From positions 1 to 59,594 of the forward strand of contig CALVSO010000008.1 in NCBI GenBank assembly GCA_944359055.1: a DNA stretch of 59,594 bases, given 5' to 3'. A model generated the notes under the pieces. That model was not told the origin of the DNA. It did not search any database and was given only the letters and a program-made list of their open reading frames with translations. A program made the translations under genes and the position numbers. Shown here piece after piece: positions 44,497-51,749 of the stretch; the stretch's first letter is position 1; each line of letters opens with the position of its first letter. The DNA comes from an uncultured Bacilli bacterium (lineage in GTDB: Bacteria > Bacillota_I > Bacilli_A > RF39 > UBA660).

Positions 44497-44740
44497 AAAA
44501 CATTTTGTCAATATCTTTTGGAACATTATCATTTTTTACAGCATTTATAATTTTTTCCTCTTTTTCTTTTGATATATCTTTACCAGTCATTTTGCTTAAT
44601 TCTTGAATTACTTCTCTTAAAGTTTTTTCATCTTTTAAATTACCTTCTTGAAGCTTTTTAGCAAGACCTAAAATTGTATCTTTACCAACATTTGTTTTGT
44701 TTTCTATTTTTTTAAAAAAATTATCTGTAAAATTAAACAT
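44495..44740 (-). CDS. spoVIF: Stage VI sporulation protein F (SpoVIF)
   Basis: SpoVIF is a small mother-cell protein needed for stable GerE-dependent coat assembly. The 81-residue sequence matches the family from end to end: FTDNFFKKIENKTNVGKDTI, LKDEKTLREVIQELSKMTGK and DISKEKEEKIINAVKNDNVP. The family is confined to Bacilli, which helps the taxonomic placement. A fully matching sigma-K-type promoter precedes it, as expected, and gerE is present at the left of the window. It lies directly upstream of spoIVA, but separate promoters and a terminator lie between them. Confidence 0.88.
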   Translation of the reverse strand: MFNFTDNFFKKIENKTNVGKDTILGLAKKLQEGNLKDEKTLREVIQELSKMTGKDISKEKEEKIINAVKNDNVPKDIDKMF

Positions 44741-44756
44741 ATTATCAACCTCAAAA

Positions 44757-44783
44757 TATTATATGTTTCATAATAAAATTAGT
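44757..44783 (-). promoter_or_regulatory. Sigma-K-type promoter of spoVIF
   Basis: On the minus strand AC (44782-44783), 16 nt, CATATAATA (44757-44765): full match to AC-N16-CATANNNTA. The -10 ends 4 nt before GAGG of the ribosome site. Confidence 0.6.
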
Positions 44784-44785
44784 TA

Positions 44786-44814
44786 TTGTTTAATAATCTA
44801 AAATGTGTTAAAAT
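44786..44814 (+). promoter_or_regulatory. Sigma-A promoter of the 106-residue gene
   Basis: TTGTTT (44786-44791), 17 nt, TAAAAT (44809-44814). It begins 2 nt beyond the divergent sigma-K-type -35 of spoVIF. Confidence 0.55.
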
Positions 44815-44833
44815 ACAGACAAGGAGAAACTGT

Positions 44834-45154
44834 ATGAACCAAATTTTTTATGAAAATTTAAAGAAGGATGCAGAAATATTATATAAATATATTACAAATA
44901 AGAATTATATGGAAAAAATTTATATAGCAACCAAAATTGTAACATCCTTGGAAATCAATGATAAAATAACTTATTATAAATATCAAAATGAAATAAAATT
45001 ATTAAAAGGAATAAACTATAAAGAAGCTACATTAATAATTAGAATTAAAGATAAAAATTATTACAATACTTTATTAAAATTTATTCCTGCTTTATCATGT
45101 AATCAAGAAGACTCAAAAAAAGAATGTAAAATTTTTTATTTTAAAAAAAGGTAA
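44834..45154 (+). CDS. Unknown 106-residue protein divergent from spoVIF
   Basis: This soluble, Lys/Tyr/Asn-rich protein (MNQIFYENLKKDAEILYKYI) has a helical N-terminal half (~1-50) and a more beta-like middle (EATLIIRIKDKNYYNTLLKF). A Cys pair lies near the end (C-x7-C with NQEDSKKE between). ATG 44834 follows AAGGAGAAA. An upstream TTG in the same frame overlaps the promoter. No family is recognised. It converges on hisS with a shared terminator. Confidence 0.65.
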   Translation: MNQIFYENLKKDAEILYKYITNKNYMEKIYIATKIVTSLEINDKITYYKYQNEIKLLKGINYKEATLIIRIKDKNYYNTLLKFIPALSCNQEDSKKECKIFYFKKR

Positions 45155-45172
45155 AATATTACCTTTTTATTA
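45140..45172. terminator. Shared terminator between the 106-residue gene and hisS
   Basis: AAAAAAAGGTAA pairs with TTACCTTTTT around AATA. Both stops (45154 and 45159) lie inside or at the edge. Confidence 0.8.
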
Positions 45173-46451
45173 TTTTATCTATTTCGTTTATATTTTCTAT
45201 TTTTATTTGTTCTCCACTGTTCATGTCCTTTAAATTAAAATAATTATTTTTTATCTCTTCATCTCCCAAAATAATAACATATGGGATTTTTTCTTTATTA
45301 GCAAATTCAAAACATTTTTTTACTTTTCTATTATTCATTTCAATATCAACTTTATATCCTAATTTTCTTAATTTATTTGCTAAAGTCAAACTTTCTTTTT
45401 TAGTATCAATTGGTATTATATAAATATCAATTAACGATTTATTTTTAAATTCTTCTTTATTCTTTAATATTTCATAGATAGTTGATAGTCCAAAACTTAT
45501 TCCTACAGCCGGATAAGAATTTCCATCATTGATAAAATTAGTTATCATATTATCATATCTACCACCGCCACCTAGGCTACATGATAATTCATTATTTTTA
45601 GAATAAACTTCAAAAACATTTCCTGTATAATATTCTTGACCTCGAGCTAAAGTAGCAGTAAATTTTACATTATCCTTATAATTATCTATATACTCTTCTA
45701 ATTCATTTAATTCATTTAATCCTAATTTTATTAATTCATTATTATTACTTTCATATTTTTTATTTAATTGAGCAAGATCCAATTTAAAAATATTTAATAA
45801 ATCAATAGCTTTATAATTATCAATTCCTAAATTGTTAAATTCTTTTAGTAACTCTTTTTCGTCTATTTTGTCTAACTTATCAATAATTGTAATAACATTA
45901 GATACTAAATCACTTGCTATTCCTTGCTCTATAATCAACCCTGACATTAATTTTCTACTATTATATCTTACTACAACATCAATTCCTAGCTTTTTGTATC
46001 CCTCAATAAATAATGATATTAATTCTCCTTCAATCATTTGACCTTGTATTCCCACAACATCAACGTCACATTGAATAAACTCTCTATCCCTACCTGTTTT
46101 TACAGGTCCATCTCTAAAAACTTTACCAATTTCATATCTTTTAAAAGGCATTTTTAAATCTTTAGTTATAGTTATAAATTTAGCAAATGGAACAGTTAAA
46201 TCATATCTTAAGCCTAAATTTCTCTTTCCTTGATCAGATAATTTATATATTTCATTTAGTAAATCATTTGTTTCATCATATTTACCAGCCAATAAATCAT
46301 AATAACAAAGTATAGGAGTTTCTAAAGGTTGATAGCCATATTTTTCAAATATATCTTTTAAGGTGTCATTAATAAAATTTCTTATTCTTTGTTCATTTGG
46401 TAAATAATCATATGTTCCTTTAACATTTTTTAATTCTATTTTCCTTTTCAT
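45159..46451 (-). CDS. hisS: Histidyl-tRNA synthetase
   Basis: The 430-residue class II synthetase has motif 1 around KYGYQPLETPIL, motif 2 with FRDGPVKTGRDREFIQCDVD (slightly altered: GP-x-K-T-GR), the His-specific LARGQEYYTGNVFEVY (~280) and motif 3 LGGGGRYDN with VGISFGLSTI. A short C-terminal anticodon-binding domain follows (~330-430). ATG 46451 follows GGAGGAAAAA. Longer N-terminal extensions lack a ribosome site. It is unlinked to aspS here and has no T-box leader. Confidence 0.94.
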   Translation of the reverse strand: MKRKIELKNVKGTYDYLPNEQRIRNFINDTLKDIFEKYGYQPLETPILCYYDLLAGKYDETNDLLNEIYKLSDQGKRNLGLRYDLTVPFAKFITITKDLKMPFKRYEIGKVFRDGPVKTGRDREFIQCDVDVVGIQGQMIEGELISLFIEGYKKLGIDVVVRYNSRKLMSGLIIEQGIASDLVSNVITIIDKLDKIDEKELLKEFNNLGIDNYKAIDLLNIFKLDLAQLNKKYESNNNELIKLGLNELNELEEYIDNYKDNVKFTATLARGQEYYTGNVFEVYSKNNELSCSLGGGGRYDNMITNFINDGNSYPAVGISFGLSTIYEILKNKEEFKNKSLIDIYIIPIDTKKESLTLANKLRKLGYKVDIEMNNRKVKKCFEFANKEKIPYVIILGDEEIKNNYFNLKDMNSGEQIKIENINEIDKIIKR

Positions 46452-46521
46452 TTTTTCCTCCAATTTAAAGTTTTTTTCATTCGAAATTATATCATTAAAA
46501 AATGAAGGTGTCAATGTTGAA

Positions 46522-47319
46522 TTAATCTAAATTTTTAGATACATTATACCCTATAACTAATAATATTAAAGCAACTACAATTTCTATTAAATTATAATTG
46601 TTTTTAAAAGTTTCAAAAAACAATGTTAAAACTGAACTTAGTGCAAATCCTAAAATACCAGAATATGTATATTCTCTTTTATTTAGAAATAAATAATTCA
46701 TTAATTTAGATAATAGCAAAACACATAAAACGATACCTAATGAATAACCTAAAACATTATTAAAATTAGATAATATTGCTTCAATACTTATTAAATTACT
46801 TAAAAAAGTTAATAATGTATCATAACAACCTAATAACATCATAACCGCTGTTCCACTTATTCCTGGTATTACCATTGTAGCAGCATCAATAAATCCAATC
46901 ATAAAAAATGTAATAAAATTTTCATTATTAATTATATTATATTTGCCTAAAATAGAAATTACAAAAACTAATGAAAAACTAAACAAAACTATTAATAAAT
47001 GTTTAATATTAACTTTGTTGTTTACATTTTTAACTAATGCAGGGATACCACCTAATATTAAACCAATAAATAATAACATAGTTGGTAAATAAAAAACATC
47101 TAATAAATATATAATTATTTTACTAAAAATTGTAACAGCTATTAATACTCCTATACCAATAGGTGTCAAATATAAAATACTTTTAATAGGATTTTTAAAA
47201 ATGTTATTTATTGCCTTAATAGAATCTTCATATATTCCTAGGGATATAGCTAACATCGCACCACTTACTCCAGGTATTATTTTTGCTATTCCAACTATAA
47301 ATCCTTTTAATAATAACAT
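46522..47319 (-). CDS. popT: DUF368/PopT-family polyprenyl-phosphate translocase
   Basis: DUF368 proteins have been shown to recycle undecaprenyl phosphate across the membrane. The 265-residue protein has about eight helices and the two inverted repeats of the family, each with the signature IIPGVSGAMLAISLGIYED (~12-30) and MVIPGISGTAVMMLLGCYD (~150-168). GFIVGIAKIIPG opens the first. ATG 47319 follows GGGGTGATT. It serves wall and teichoic-acid synthesis by returning the lipid carrier. It lies between hisS and trpS without an obvious operon partner. Confidence 0.85.
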   Translation of the reverse strand: MLLLKGFIVGIAKIIPGVSGAMLAISLGIYEDSIKAINNIFKNPIKSILYLTPIGIGVLIAVTIFSKIIIYLLDVFYLPTMLLFIGLILGGIPALVKNVNNKVNIKHLLIVLFSFSLVFVISILGKYNIINNENFITFFMIGFIDAATMVIPGISGTAVMMLLGCYDTLLTFLSNLISIEAILSNFNNVLGYSLGIVLCVLLLSKLMNYLFLNKREYTYSGILGFALSSVLTLFFETFKNNYNLIEIVVALILLVIGYNVSKNLD

Positions 47320-47333
47320 GAAATCACCCCACA

Positions 47334-47357
47334 AAAAAAGATGTTACTACATCTTAT
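47334..47357 (-). terminator. Terminator of trpS
   Basis: On the minus strand AAGATGT pairs with ACATCTT around AGTA, followed by T. It overlaps the trpS stop. Confidence 0.8.
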
Positions 47358-48355
47358 TCAAAATAGTCTATTTTCATGTTTTTTCTTACTAATTTCATTT
47401 TATCGATAGCATATTTTCTCGCATTATTAGTACCATCTTTTAATATTTTTTCAACTAAATCCATATTGTTTTCATATTCTTTTCTTTTTTCTTGAATTGG
47501 TTTTAAAAATTCCATCATTTTATTAATTAGTTCTTTTTTACAAGCTACACAACCACGACTACCAGCTTTACATTCACTACATACAGTATCTAAATTATCT
47601 TTATTAACTAATTTATGATAATAATAAACCATACAAACATCTGGATTAGCTTTGTCATCTTTTTTTATTTTATTAGGATCTGTAACAGCTGACATAACTT
47701 TTTTAGAAATTGTATCTAAATCATCAATTAGATATATAGCGTTACCTAAACTTTTGCCCATTTTTTCATTACCATCTAATCCTTTAATTCTAGTATTTTT
47801 TGTTAATAATTGTTCTGGTTCTACTAATGTATCACCATATATAGAATTAAATTTACGAACTATTTCACGGCATTGTTCTAAAAGTGGTAATTGATCTTCA
47901 CCTACTGGTACAAGCTCGCCATCAAACATAGTAATATCAGCAGCTTGACTTACAGGGTAACCCAAAAAACCATAAGTAACACTTTCACCATTACCAAATA
48001 ATTCTTTTTTTTGTTTAATTTCTGTTTTAACAGTTGGATTACGATATAGTCTAGAAATAGTTACTAAATTAGAATAATAAACTGTAGCTTCAGCTATTTC
48101 AGGTATATATGATTGAATAAAAATAGTTGTTTTTTTAGGATCAATACCACAAGCTAACAAATCTAAAGTTAATTCTTTAACATTTTTTCTAACTTTATCA
48201 GGATTATTAAAATTATCTGTTAACGCTTGAACATCAGCTATTTCAATAAAAGTATTATATTTATCTTGTAAATCAACCCAATTAGAAACAGCTCCAAAAT
48301 AATGGCCTAAATGTAAATTTCCAGTTGGTCTAATACCTGTTAATATATTTTTCAT
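47354..48355 (-). CDS. trpS: Tryptophanyl-tRNA synthetase
   Basis: The class I synthetase of 333 residues has the HIGH-like motif GNLHLGHYFGA (~13-23), the KMSKS-like DGNEKMGKSLGNAI (~200), the Trp-pocket VSQAADITMF and a CxxC-type pair (CSECKAGSRGC, then CKKE at ~275) as in the family's metal-bearing forms. It starts 2 nt after the patatin gene stop, so the two are cotranscribed. There is no tryptophan T-box in front. Confidence 0.95.
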   Translation of the reverse strand: MKNILTGIRPTGNLHLGHYFGAVSNWVDLQDKYNTFIEIADVQALTDNFNNPDKVRKNVKELTLDLLACGIDPKKTTIFIQSYIPEIAEATVYYSNLVTISRLYRNPTVKTEIKQKKELFGNGESVTYGFLGYPVSQAADITMFDGELVPVGEDQLPLLEQCREIVRKFNSIYGDTLVEPEQLLTKNTRIKGLDGNEKMGKSLGNAIYLIDDLDTISKKVMSAVTDPNKIKKDDKANPDVCMVYYYHKLVNKDNLDTVCSECKAGSRGCVACKKELINKMMEFLKPIQEKRKEYENNMDLVEKILKDGTNNARKYAIDKMKLVRKNMKIDYFE

Positions 48356-48357
48356 AA

Positions 48358-49512
48358 CTACCTCCTTACAACTAATAAATAAATTGCTGCTGCAAATTCT
48401 TTTGGAAAAAAATTAAATACAGCATTTATTTTATCACAATTTTTTAATTTTAAATATATATATTTTGTAATAATAGATTTATCAAGTATTTTTTTTATTT
48501 CAGCTAAATCAAATTTATCAAAATTAATATCTTTAGTTTCTTCTAATTTATCTAAAAGAATTTTATTTAAATCATAAGAATTGTATATTTTATCAACTTT
48601 AATCTTAAATATTTCTAGTGTATCCTCAATTATTTTGTTAAATTTTTTTTGATCATAATTTTTAAAATTACCAACATAATTTAATTTACTACAAATATCA
48701 TCTATTTTATTATGATAATTATAATATAAATTAGTTAATGTTCCCTTTTTAAAAGTATATAAATTGCCATCTAATTTGTTAAATTTTTTTAATGTATCAT
48801 TATATCCTAGTTTAATCATTCTTTTAGTTACATTTGAATCAAACATTAAAAACGAATCTAATTTATTATTTGGTTCGATATATGTTATTTTTACATCTTT
48901 ATTCTTTATTCTTTTTTTAAATCCTATTGAACCTAAATCCACAGCAATTATTTCAGTAGCTCCTAATTCTATTGCTAAATTAATTGGCAAATTATCATAA
49001 TATCCACCATCTACTAAAATATCATTGTCTATTTTAGTTGGCTTAAAAAATGGAAAACATGTAGCCGATGCTAAGATATATTTTTTTAATTTATCAGGCC
49101 TAGTATTTTTCTTTGTCGAAGTTACAACTTTTCTAGTCGTTAAATTATAAGAAACTACCCCAAAAGAAATTTTTGAATTATATAATTTTTCAGGTTTATA
49201 ATGACTATTAATTAATTGTTCTATTTTTTTTGTATCTATTCCACCATCAACAACTTTATTTAAGTATTCTAAATACATTTCTTTTGAACTGTTAATTTGT
49301 TTAAAATTTTCATATAAAACATCATAATTAATATTTTTCCACAATCTTAAACATTTATAAAATTCTCTTTGAGCCATCATCATTCCATTTAATGCTCCAA
49401 TAGAAGTACCTGTTACAATATCATATTTAATATGTAATTTACGAAGTGCTTTCCAAACGCCAACTTCATAGGCTCCTTTAGCTCCACCACCAGATAATAC
49501 AATAGCTAGCAT
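48358..49512 (-). CDS. Patatin-like phospholipase/esterase
   Basis: The 384-residue protein has a patatin domain in its first ~190 residues. It has the oxyanion hole GGGAKGAYEVGV (8-19), the nucleophile in GTSIGALNG (~40), and the catalytic Asp in DGGYYDNLPIN (~165). The rest is a Lys/Asn-rich helical region with no recognised domain. No signal peptide is seen, so it acts inside the cell, probably as a lipid acyl hydrolase. It is coupled to trpS (2-nt gap) and preceded within 12 nt by an unknown membrane-anchored gene. Confidence 0.88.
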   Translation of the reverse strand: MLAIVLSGGGAKGAYEVGVWKALRKLHIKYDIVTGTSIGALNGMMMAQREFYKCLRLWKNINYDVLYENFKQINSSKEMYLEYLNKVVDGGIDTKKIEQLINSHYKPEKLYNSKISFGVVSYNLTTRKVVTSTKKNTRPDKLKKYILASATCFPFFKPTKIDNDILVDGGYYDNLPINLAIELGATEIIAVDLGSIGFKKRIKNKDVKITYIEPNNKLDSFLMFDSNVTKRMIKLGYNDTLKKFNKLDGNLYTFKKGTLTNLYYNYHNKIDDICSKLNYVGNFKNYDQKKFNKIIEDTLEIFKIKVDKIYNSYDLNKILLDKLEETKDINFDKFDLAEIKKILDKSIITKYIYLKLKNCDKINAVFNFFPKEFAAAIYLLVVRR

Positions 49513-49524
49513 ATTTCATCTCCA

Positions 49525-50751
49525 TTAATTAGCAAATACATAAAAATTAATATTTTTATTGAATTCTAATTCTTTATAATCTACAATATTTTTAACCCCA
49601 TTCGCATCATTATATACTTTTATTTTATTGTCTTCGATAAAATAAACATAATTGTTTACATAACTTATTAAATCTATTGATTGCGTAGTAAATAAATAAA
49701 TCATACCTTCATTATCTTGAATATTAGTTCTATAAACATCATAATTATTACCATTCTTTTTATACAAATAATAAAAACCAGTTTCTTCGCCTACTTTATC
49801 AACTCTATCATAATTTTCATAACCATAATTTTCATCTGAAACAAATTTTTTCTCTTGGTTCGCTTCTGCAACTGTCATAGTTTTCCATTCGCCATCATTA
49901 TATTTTATTTCTGTTCCAGTTTTAACAATACTCTTATTATTAGGATCTATTTCATATTGAACTTTATTATCTTTATCATACAAATATACTTTATTATCAA
50001 TTATTCCTTGAATATAACTATCAAATGAAATTGCAGTATTAGATGTAATAGTAGATGCATTTAAATTTACTAAATCAACAATATTTATTTTATTAAATTC
50101 ATGCTTTTCATTGTAATCAGCCACAATATAATATTTATCAATAAAAGTACCTAATTTTTGATTATAAACATCATTTTGAAATAATGTAATGTTATAAACT
50201 ACTGAATTAAAATTTTTACTTATATTATATATACCTTTATAATTATTTATTCCTACATAATGATTATCAATTAAATTATCACGATATACTAAAACATTTT
50301 CAATTTCTTGAGCTTCAGTTTTATTTACAAATTGATTTGCGTCATAAATTTCTATACTATTTACAAATTCATCTAAATTACTGTTACCTTTGATATTGTG
50401 ATAATATTGATAAGTATCACTTTTGCATATCATATCAATTAATATTTCACCATCAAAGATAGGTAAAATACATTTATAAGTATCATCTTCATAATATTTA
50501 ACATCTGTTAAAACTCTATTTTCTTTACCATAATCTTTAAATACTTGAAAAGAAAATTTTGTATCATTAATTGTTACATTATAAAAATAATTATGATTGC
50601 TAAAATTAGATTTTTCAACAACATCAAAATTATTATTTCCATCTTTTATTCTATAATTTATTTCTTGACCGTTACTAAGCCAATAAAATATAAATTGAAT
50701 ACCTAAATAAAATATAAATAATACTATTAACATAAAAAATAATCTTTTCAT
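49525..50751 (-). CDS. Unknown membrane-anchored extracytoplasmic protein
   Basis: The 408-residue protein has a single N-terminal hydrophobic helix (RLFFMLIVLFIFYLGIQFIF). A large Asn/Asp/Tyr-rich extracellular part follows, with repeated short strands (YIVADYN, YLYDKDNK, YYLYKKNGNNY, YVYFIEDNKIKVYND). The strand repetition hints at a beta-propeller, but no family signature is seen. ATG 50751 follows GGGTGAG; a longer frame upstream has no such site. It forms an operon with the patatin and trpS genes. Confidence 0.65.
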   Translation of the reverse strand: MKRLFFMLIVLFIFYLGIQFIFYWLSNGQEINYRIKDGNNNFDVVEKSNFSNHNYFYNVTINDTKFSFQVFKDYGKENRVLTDVKYYEDDTYKCILPIFDGEILIDMICKSDTYQYYHNIKGNSNLDEFVNSIEIYDANQFVNKTEAQEIENVLVYRDNLIDNHYVGINNYKGIYNISKNFNSVVYNITLFQNDVYNQKLGTFIDKYYIVADYNEKHEFNKINIVDLVNLNASTITSNTAISFDSYIQGIIDNKVYLYDKDNKVQYEIDPNNKSIVKTGTEIKYNDGEWKTMTVAEANQEKKFVSDENYGYENYDRVDKVGEETGFYYLYKKNGNNYDVYRTNIQDNEGMIYLFTTQSIDLISYVNNYVYFIEDNKIKVYNDANGVKNIVDYKELEFNKNINFYVFAN

Positions 50752-50830
50752 ATACTCACCCATATTTATTATATATGATTTTTTAATAATTATCAATATG
50801 TATATTTATAAAATATAGGTGTTTAATTCA

Positions 50831-50858
50831 CACCCTTTTGTCATTATTGAATATGCTA
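50831..50858 (+). promoter_or_regulatory. Sigma-K-type promoter of the cotY/Z-like gene
   Basis: CAC (50831-50833), 16 nt and AATATGCTA (50850-50858) agree with AC-N16-CATANNNTA except for the first base. A CACCCTTT/AAAGGGTG inverted repeat spans the promoter, but its left arm would not be transcribed. Confidence 0.5.
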
Positions 50859-50884
50859 TATTAGAAAATGAAAGGGTGGATTTT

Positions 50885-51331
50885 ATGTGTAATAATGAAA
50901 ATGAATCTTGCAAATGCATAGCTGAAATATTAACTGTAATATGTATTCTACAACAAAACGTAAATTGTTCTGATTCATGTTTAGATACATGTGATCGTGG
51001 ATTTTTAGGTTGTGGCACTACTACTTATACTTGCAATACAAGACCTATAATGTTATATACATGCTGCGGTAATGGAACACCATGGAGTATGCCAACAACT
51101 AAAGATACAACTGACTGTACTGACACTCCAACACCATCAAATTGTTCAAACGTATTTAGAATTGAAAAAATTGATGGATGTTGTGCAACTTTTAGAGTTC
51201 TAGCACCAAATACTGATCCTCTAACACAAGTAGCTATTCCATATGTATCAACTAATTCTTTCTTTACTATGAATTTAAATTGTGTTTGTAGTTTAAGATG
51301 CTTACAAGATACATACGTTGAATGTTTATAA
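50885..51331 (+). CDS. cotZ: CotY/CotZ-family Cys-rich spore crust protein
   Basis: The 148-residue protein is the length of B. subtilis CotZ and contains 19 Cys. The family pattern is present: an N-terminal Cys/Glu segment, IAEILTVICILQQNVNCSDS then CLDTCDRGFLG, the middle NVFRIEKIDGCCATFRVL and the C-terminal FTMNLNCVCSLRCLQD. CotY and CotZ form disulphide-linked two-dimensional lattices in the outermost spore layer (crust). I use ATG 50885 after AAAGGGTGG; an in-frame ATG upstream would overlap the promoter. CotZ versus CotY cannot be separated without a phylogeny. Confidence 0.85.
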   Translation: MCNNENESCKCIAEILTVICILQQNVNCSDSCLDTCDRGFLGCGTTTYTCNTRPIMLYTCCGNGTPWSMPTTKDTTDCTDTPTPSNCSNVFRIEKIDGCCATFRVLAPNTDPLTQVAIPYVSTNSFFTMNLNCVCSLRCLQDTYVECL

Positions 51332-51332
51332 C

Positions 51333-51365
51333 ATTAAAACAACGAAATTAATCGTTGTTTTTTTG
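51333..51365. terminator. Shared terminator between cotY/Z-like gene and its convergent neighbour
   Basis: AAAACAACGA pairs with TCGTTGTTTT around AATTAA, followed by T. It covers the last codons of the minus-strand gene. Confidence 0.8.
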
Positions 51366-51671
51366 AAATTCAATATCTAATATATCATTTACATTAATAA
51401 CTTCATTATCCATAGTAATTAATTCATTTCTATTTCTGCCAATAATTCTTTTATTCATTTTACCATTTTTAGTAGTAATAATAACATCTGCTTTATAAAC
51501 ATATCTAGCTGATGAAAAAATTTGATTTATCTTTTGATTAACAGTAAATATAGAACTAGAATTATCTTTTTGTTCACTTCTTACTTCGTTTTTATTGTAA
51601 TAAACTGTTTCATTATTATTTAAATTTTTATCAATTTTATTAGCAAAAACTTTAGGTAATTTTTTTTCCAT
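51348..51671 (-). CDS. Unknown 107-residue protein convergent with the cotY/Z-like gene
   Basis: The soluble, basic and Asn-rich protein is disordered-looking at the start (KIDKNLNNNETVYYNKNEVR). It has a compact C-terminal beta-rich part (ADVIITTKNGKMNKRIIG, LITMDNEVINVNDILDIEF) that resembles an Sm-like or small SH3-like barrel. No family is recognised. ATG 51671 follows AGAGGTGT. A sigma-K or sigma-E motif is not seen upstream, so its tie to sporulation is only positional. Confidence 0.6.
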   Translation of the reverse strand: MEKKLPKVFANKIDKNLNNNETVYYNKNEVRSEQKDNSSSIFTVNQKINQIFSSARYVYKADVIITTKNGKMNKRIIGRNRNELITMDNEVINVNDILDIEFQKNND

Positions 51672-51715
51672 AGAACACCTCTTAATAAATTATATTATCT
51701 ATTTTTAAAAATATG

Positions 51716-51749
51716 AAAAAAGTCAATTAAAATAAACTTAATTGACTTG
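51716..51749 (-). terminator. Terminator of polC
   Basis: On the minus strand AAGTCAATTAA pairs with TTAATTGACTT around an AT loop, followed by T. The polC stop lies within it. Confidence 0.75.

Noticed and set aside
44420-48360. T-box leaders before hisS and trpS
   Set aside because: The leaders are too short, and no AGGGTGGTACCGC-like motif or terminator/antiterminator pair is present. Only thrS has one.
50831-50878. Regulatory RNA hairpin sequestering the cotY/Z ribosome site (CACCCTTT/AAAGGGTG)
   Set aside because: The left arm lies in the promoter -35 region and would not be transcribed from the predicted start.
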